From Favolaschia claudopus (lineage: Eukaryota; Basidiomycota; Agaricomycetes; Agaricales; Mycenaceae): a stretch of DNA of 64,000 nucleotides. The stretch spans positions 2,046,001 to 2,110,000 of the forward strand of contig JAWWNJ010000015.1 in assembly GCA_037176885.1 (NCBI GenBank), in the 5' to 3' direction. The position numbers were made by a program, and so were the translations under genes. This document shows positions 58,801 to 64,000 of this stretch, piece by piece (the first letter of the stretch is position 1; every line of letters starts with the position of its first letter). The notes beneath the pieces were generated by a model. The model made no database searches, was not told the DNA's origin, and worked only from the letters and a program-made list of their open reading frames with translations.

Positions 58801-61800
58801 GATGCCGTTGGTCGGGCTTGTCAAAGGCTAGTATCAGGCTTGTTTCTGTGCGCTGCTTTGACTGAAACGAAACAATGTAGCATTTGCGCGAGCCTATCAG
58901 ATCCTCTTTACGATCTTGTTTTAAACATGGTGTACGAGTATGCTTCCACTAACGTTCGCTCCAATGCCGTTCGCGGCGTACACTTGCTGATTGAGGCTCT
59001 GGCAAACGGGAATCCCGCCAAGTGCTTAGCTAAATTCTTCCCATTGTGCGAGAAGAATATTCGGACTGAGTTAGAGAACGGTGCAAGCTCTCTCCGCACA
59101 ACCTCGGTGTCTTCACCTCTACCATCAGACGCGACCTTACACTGGCGTTAGTCGGCTTTCTCACTATCTTATGGTATCCATATTGATGCCTGGAAACAGA
59201 TCATGCCATCTTGCGCGGATGCGTTTATAAGTATGTTTCTCTCTTCTCTTCCTTACCTTCGCTTAGCAACTAACGATTCAGTGATGGGACCGCGGTAAGT
59301 TGTGAATGTTCGGAATGCATATGACCTCTGACTCTGCTTTAGCTGCTTCCGTATAAGGACCGGCTCCTTTCTCTGCTGAAACTTCTGCACGAGAAAACAT
59401 TTTCCAACCGGGGCTTTGCCTGGAGCGGAAAGCTCTTGAGCAACACTTTGCTTACCCTGACGCACACATATCCACTGGAAACAAGGTTCGTTAACCCGGA
59501 TGAATGGAAGAGTAGCGAGTTCCGCACGAAACATCACCATTATTGGGGAAAAGTGTATAAAGCGGACGAAGTCAAGGTGAACCGTACGCTATCAAGCACA
59601 AAACACTTCAACTGACCGCCGACTGCAGGTTGCATGGCACATTCCATCAATTGAGGAAATTGACTTCACCTTTCAATTGTTCAAGGAGCTGGTGGAACCC
59701 ACGCTAGAGTCGCTTTACCGCTTGCTGGAACCTGGTTTGTTTACTACTCATGCCTTTTGTCTATGGTTAAACAAAGGCTCGCTAGGAATTGCGAGAAACG
59801 CTGTATGGTCCAACGAATTTTGCCGGTGAGTCGTGCGATGATGTTCGATCTTGCAGTTCACCAACTACCTCTCAGGCATATATCTTTCGTCACAAATGCT
59901 TTCGCTGGTATACCGACACTAATCAAGGAAGCATTCGACCTGGAGGCCTTGAAAGCCTGTATGAAAACGAGTGACATCCTGTAAGTAATACAGTCTTGAG
60001 CAACCACCTGCTAAAGGATTTCTAGCCACGAGATTGAGGAAATGATGTGCGTGCTCTTTCAGACAGCATCCAGATGGTTACTCAGGCATCTTCAGTGGTG
60101 TTATTGAGCCTTTGAATTCAGGGTTCGTATTCACGGATCCGCAAGATCCACATCATATATACATCTCTTCGCTGCGAACTCGTTTTGGGGAATTTCTCCA
60201 TGAAGCTTCGAAGTCGTTGCTGCAACAAGGTGAAGAAAACACAGTTGATGCCGTGGAGATGCTTGTAAGTCAACTCCCCGCAACTAACCCTTTGCCCATC
60301 TGCTGTTCGCAGATAGAAGCCATTCGCACCTACATGCTGGAATATGGGGACAGTCGCGACGGTTATTACACAAACGAAAAGAAGCTCACGTCAGGTGAGT
60401 CGCGTTAGAGGTTCAAGCGACAGGCCGCTGATCGAAATAGAGAAAAACGTGGCAAGACACTTTGCGAAGCAGAAAGTGTGGCCCCGGTCTGTCTGGGTAA
60501 TGTTCTGATCCATCCTTCTATTGACTTCGGCTGATCAACTTGACTCAGGTGCGCCGAGCAAGGTCTGGTTTTACTTGTCCCCTCCCTATGACTAGTTTTC
60601 ATTTTACTACCGCAGATACTTCCACTCGGCTCGCCTGCATTGGAACTCGATAGAAAGACTGCGTGGGCCCTTGCAAGGTCCGTTCGGGCTCGGTCGGTGT
60701 CAGTGGTGGTCCAACTAAATGTACCGTTTTACAAGACTTATTAATTGACGACGTGATTTCGTGGTCACTCTGCTGCTACGCTACCATTCGATCGTGCGTG
60801 TCCCGCATTCTAGGCCGGGCGGGCGCCGTTTGACAGCCACACAGATACAGCCAGTCCGTATTGGAATCCCTCTGCGCGGTATACGATGGGGTCCGCCGCC
60901 GCGCACTGCCGACACTCTATCGGGCACTCGAACCAGGCGCTGATGACGATAGCATGAAAGGTACCATTGCGAGGGACAGAATGGAGCCTGCTTACGACCT
61001 CCATTTAGGTGCACTTTGGACGTTGAATCTCATGTCATTTGGCAAATATGCCGCTGCTGAGCTCACACTTGCCCCCAAACTCGTCGAGAAGCTCTTCCTA
61101 TGTCAACACAATGAGAAACCATCTATTCAAGATGCTATTTCCACGGTGTCCGAGAATTGTTCGCCTCTTCCCTTGGCCTGAACATCACTGTTTTGACCTT
61201 GTCTCTAGGTTTAAACAGCGTTCCTGAACCTTGTTTCTTAATCTATGCCGTCGCCACCCCTGAATTAGACCGGATTTTTGCCGCATCAGAGTTCACCGCC
61301 GATGAACGGAAGTTGATACAGAAATGCGCAGACAACAGGAAAATGCGGATAGGTTTGATGAACGATGCGGCCAATGAACTGGTATGGGTTTTCTCCACTG
61401 GAATGTGCATCAATAACATTTCTTTAGAATTCCATTGTGTTGGGTATCGGCAACTCACCTCAAACTCACTGGAAGTACGAAATCGCAGCCATCCGGTGTT
61501 TGCGATCCATAGTGCGACGCGATGCGCCTCTCACTTCTGAACAAATCCGTTACTTCACGGCCAAAACCCACGACAGCAATCCTAGCATGAGATATGTGCG
61601 TTGTTCAAATTTGCATTCTGATATAATTCTGACTGCTTCAATAAGTACGCTCAACGCGCCGTGATGAAAAGTTTGAGAAACTTGAAATTGCGGACTTTCT
61701 GTTCACAGCCTACTGATCTGTTTCTGGGCCGAAATCACAACCCGCTTAAGCAAAAGCTTGATGTCGAACCGTCGCACGAGCTGACACGCCAATTCCTCGA

Positions 61801-64000
61801 CAATTATAAGAACCCTGTAGATTTCTGCCAGGGGCAGAGCAACAATCCGTAATACCATTTGCCTTCGTCGAGGTTAATGTCACTCATCACGCATGTAGTG
61901 TGTTTCTCGACAGAGACCCACCAGGTTGGGCTGTGTGGACAACATCTGTTTCGTTGTATAAAACACCGGATGGACAAAAGTCGACCTTCCAGCCTTGGGA
62001 AAGCTCGAGTGCTGAAGCTATCGCTACTATGCGCGAAATTACCCTTGCTCCCTCCTTCTGGAAACAACTGGCAACATACTTCTCGGAGGAAAACCATGAA
62101 GTGGCCATCGTGGTCGACAACGTTTCGTATATCAAGTCGATATGTCTGTCATACTGTCTTTCGACGTCACTTTCGCTGACTGTGCTCTAGTTCAAGTTTT
62201 GGAAGACGAGCCTTTCGACGCCCTCCGTCCGACCCTAGATGAACTCATAGCCGACAAAGAACCAGACAAGCAACGCGCGTTGGCTGAATTTATTGCAGGA
62301 CTGATCGGAGGTATAATTCAATAGACTCGTCATCCACACTTCATTGAGTTTATTTGGTAGGATCCAAACATTGGCCCTTACTGAAACAGAAAAAACTTTG
62401 GCAATGGTTTCAGCCGATCATGGTCGATATTTTCAGTCAGCAGCTGAAAACAGACACGGTTACTATATGGGCATCATTTCTCGGGGTTTGCGCTGCTCAT
62501 TGTGTGGCAGTCCTTGTTAACCTGACATTATCTATAGTATCTCTTCCATAGCAAAGACCCGCGTCGGCTACAGCCGTTGATGGACCATATCATGAAACTT
62601 TGGACAAACATGGACTTCCAGCCCGAGTTAGCTTTTGATGCCACCAAGCTCTTCTCCGTTTTCACGGCTCTATATGAGGCGCTCAATTGGAAATTCACTG
62701 GTATATTTTGTTCTGCATGCTCCCCTATAAACAACCAACTCTCGCCCCTCTTTAGCATGGATAGATGAAGTTGTCGAGAAGTGTTGGGCCCAGCTCGCTA
62801 TCAATGAACATGCAGACGTTAGTCTCTGGCCGTCGACGCTTCATGCACTGACCTCGCCTACAGGTCCGAACTTGCATCGCTGAAGTGCTAGTCTTCTCTG
62901 ACACAATCAAGGCAATTTTTTGATGCTAGTATTATGACTTCCTTCCTTACTGTTCATAGTCTCGACCTCGTCCTTCGCATCCGACAACTGAGATCTTCCT
63001 CAAGGAATGCCGTATCGTCCCAGTTGATTACGATATAATGGGTATGCGAGGATATTATCATCGAGAACGGATGACGCTGTTGGTGGAAAAATTCCATGTT
63101 TGGAGAGAGGAACGCTTGGTTGGTGCTCGTGCCCATCAGTCTGTCTATGATCGGTTAGTGTTTTCACATATTCAGTGGCTTACCTCAGTGATTTGTTGTA
63201 GAGTGGGCATTACAATCTGCAAATTCTTATTCCAACTATTACTTCACGCTTCGGCTATCGCCGTATTCGATTATATCCTGCCTCTCATGGTGCGTTTACT
63301 TCAAGCTCACTCGATTATCGAGCTGAGATAGGTGGTGGACACAGCCGGAGCTGTTCAGATTCACAGAATGTACAGTGCATTCATCAAAGAGGCGGCGTTC
63401 ACTGACATACCTTTACTTTAGTGAATGATAATCAAGATCTTGCGACGCGCGCGAGCGACGTACTCGTCCAGATGTGCGGCGTCCACCCTCCGCGCCCCCT
63501 CATTAACCCTTTGCTGGATGGGATTTTCGAAGCCATAACGAACTCGCCGGTCTGTCTCGCTCTTCCTTTCCTTTGCCCACCCGTCCTTAACAGGTTCTCA
63601 GTCATGGAAAGTGCGGCTCAAAGCGCTGCCGCTTGTTCAAGGTGCGTCATTCCGAAGAATGTGGATTGTGTGGTAACCTGTCTTCAGTGTTTTATTTTCG
63701 TCAATTGCCCCTCATCCCTGAAGGGAAAGTGATCGAAATGTTGGAGGTAGAAGACCGTCTAAGCTAACTCAGGCATCGGTTGACATGATTGTAGGTTCTA
63801 TGCAAGTGTCTGGACGACGAAATAGTTGATGTCCGTGAAATGGCTGCAACGTGAGCTGCGATAGAAGCGCACCCCAAATCTGCCTAATACCCGGTTTCAG
63901 GACTCTGAGCGGAATTCTACGATTATCACCACGACGTCACATTCTGACATTGAGAGTTCGTTAGCCTTGTTTCCATTTCCAGCTTAATTCACAACGTCTC
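55887..64000 (+). CDS. Proteasome activator Blm10/PA200, copy B (3' end outside window)
   Basis: Second Blm10-family gene, divergent from copy A. Start MDALPNISLLSIHDPGPPYP. An intron after DYE joins VGWLQWDSMLSYWAILKYPI, equivalent to copy A around LMRYPIPK. Then EIRIKLAKLYWYM, MRLPWRPIYDILSQDLF, QLPWVMGYIAANSRRFFHPA, TNEMLSVFVPLMNNTDLD, FYMLSFLPLTHPQSYLPM, MFDERMLDFLANLVELHVD, SKALDSLYQIIASTESFFHP, PGAKHLVPILELLLPGIDL, DLVLNMVYEYASTNVRSNAV, SSLRTTSVSSPLPSDATLHW, FCRHISFVTNAFAGIPTLIK, GFVFTDPQDPHHIYISSLRT and ALPTLYRALEPGADDDSMKG joined to ALWTLNLMSFGKYAA. Near the right edge come DLATRASDVLVQMCGVHPP and CKCLDDEIVDVREMAATTLS, the conserved C-terminal HEAT domain of the family. More than 30 short introns are needed, and those I checked keep phase; I saw no certain frameshift, so it looks functional. 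The last few dozen codons are beyond 64000. Confidence 0.85.

Noticed and set aside
55887..64000. Blm10 copy B as a pseudogene
   Set aside because: Apparent frame breaks disappear once short GT-AG introns are removed, and the family blocks remain in order; no certain stop or frameshift was found.

Overview
This window reads as nuclear DNA of a basidiomycete fungus, most likely an Agaricomycete. Genes are dense and lie on both strands. Almost every gene is cut by many short introns (mostly about 45-60 nt, GT-AG, with a CTRAY-like branch point). The gene set (Rpd3, Tim21, Vma7, AIM18, Msb1/Mug8, Mtc1, eS27, an SRPK-like kinase with a VHTDIKPDN loop) is typically fungal. No CRISPR array, rRNA, tRNA or insertion sequence was recognised.

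Layout. 1-6343 (-): proteasome activator Blm10/PA200, copy A, running off the left edge. 7287-17531: SRPK-like kinase (-), AIM18-like (+), a very long Msb1/Mug8 protein with a 600-residue charged helix (-), Tim21 (+) and Vma7 (-). 17581-25710: Ecdysoneless/SGT1 (+), peroxisomal PXMP4-like protein (-), histone deacetylase Rpd3 (-), DinB-fold protein (-). 26120-37334: succinyl-CoA ligase beta (+), a huge disordered protein (-), Spf27 (-), Mtc1-like (-), complex I 30-kDa subunit (-). 37442-47516: chromodomain protein (+), eS27 (+), acyl-CoA thioesterase (-), XPA/Rad14 (-), BTG/Tob protein (+). 48.2-52.3 kb: a poorly recognisable stretch with uncharacterised, possibly decaying genes. 52984-55691: biotin synthase (+) and an Rxt2-like protein (+). 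55887-64000 (+): a second, divergent Blm10/PA200 gene, copy B, running off the right edge.

By function the window is mostly housekeeping: mitochondria (Tim21, AIM18, LSC2, NDUFS3, Bio2), the vacuole (Vma7), peroxisomes (PXMP4, thioesterase), chromatin (Rpd3, Rxt2-like, chromodomain), RNA (Spf27, eS27, BTG) and DNA repair (XPA). Neighbours are not an operon, but several pairs share very short divergent promoters (Vma7/ECD 49 bp, NDUFS3/chromodomain 107 bp).

The most notable points are: (1) two Blm10 paralogues in one window, oriented outward from each other and about 49.5 kb apart; (2) a GA-AG intron in the biotin synthase gene that interrupts the iron-sulfur cysteine motif; (3) a chromodomain protein whose layout recalls Chp1; (4) the uncharacterised block at 48-52 kb. 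All intron positions come from reading splice signals and family conservation by eye; no alignment or search was run.
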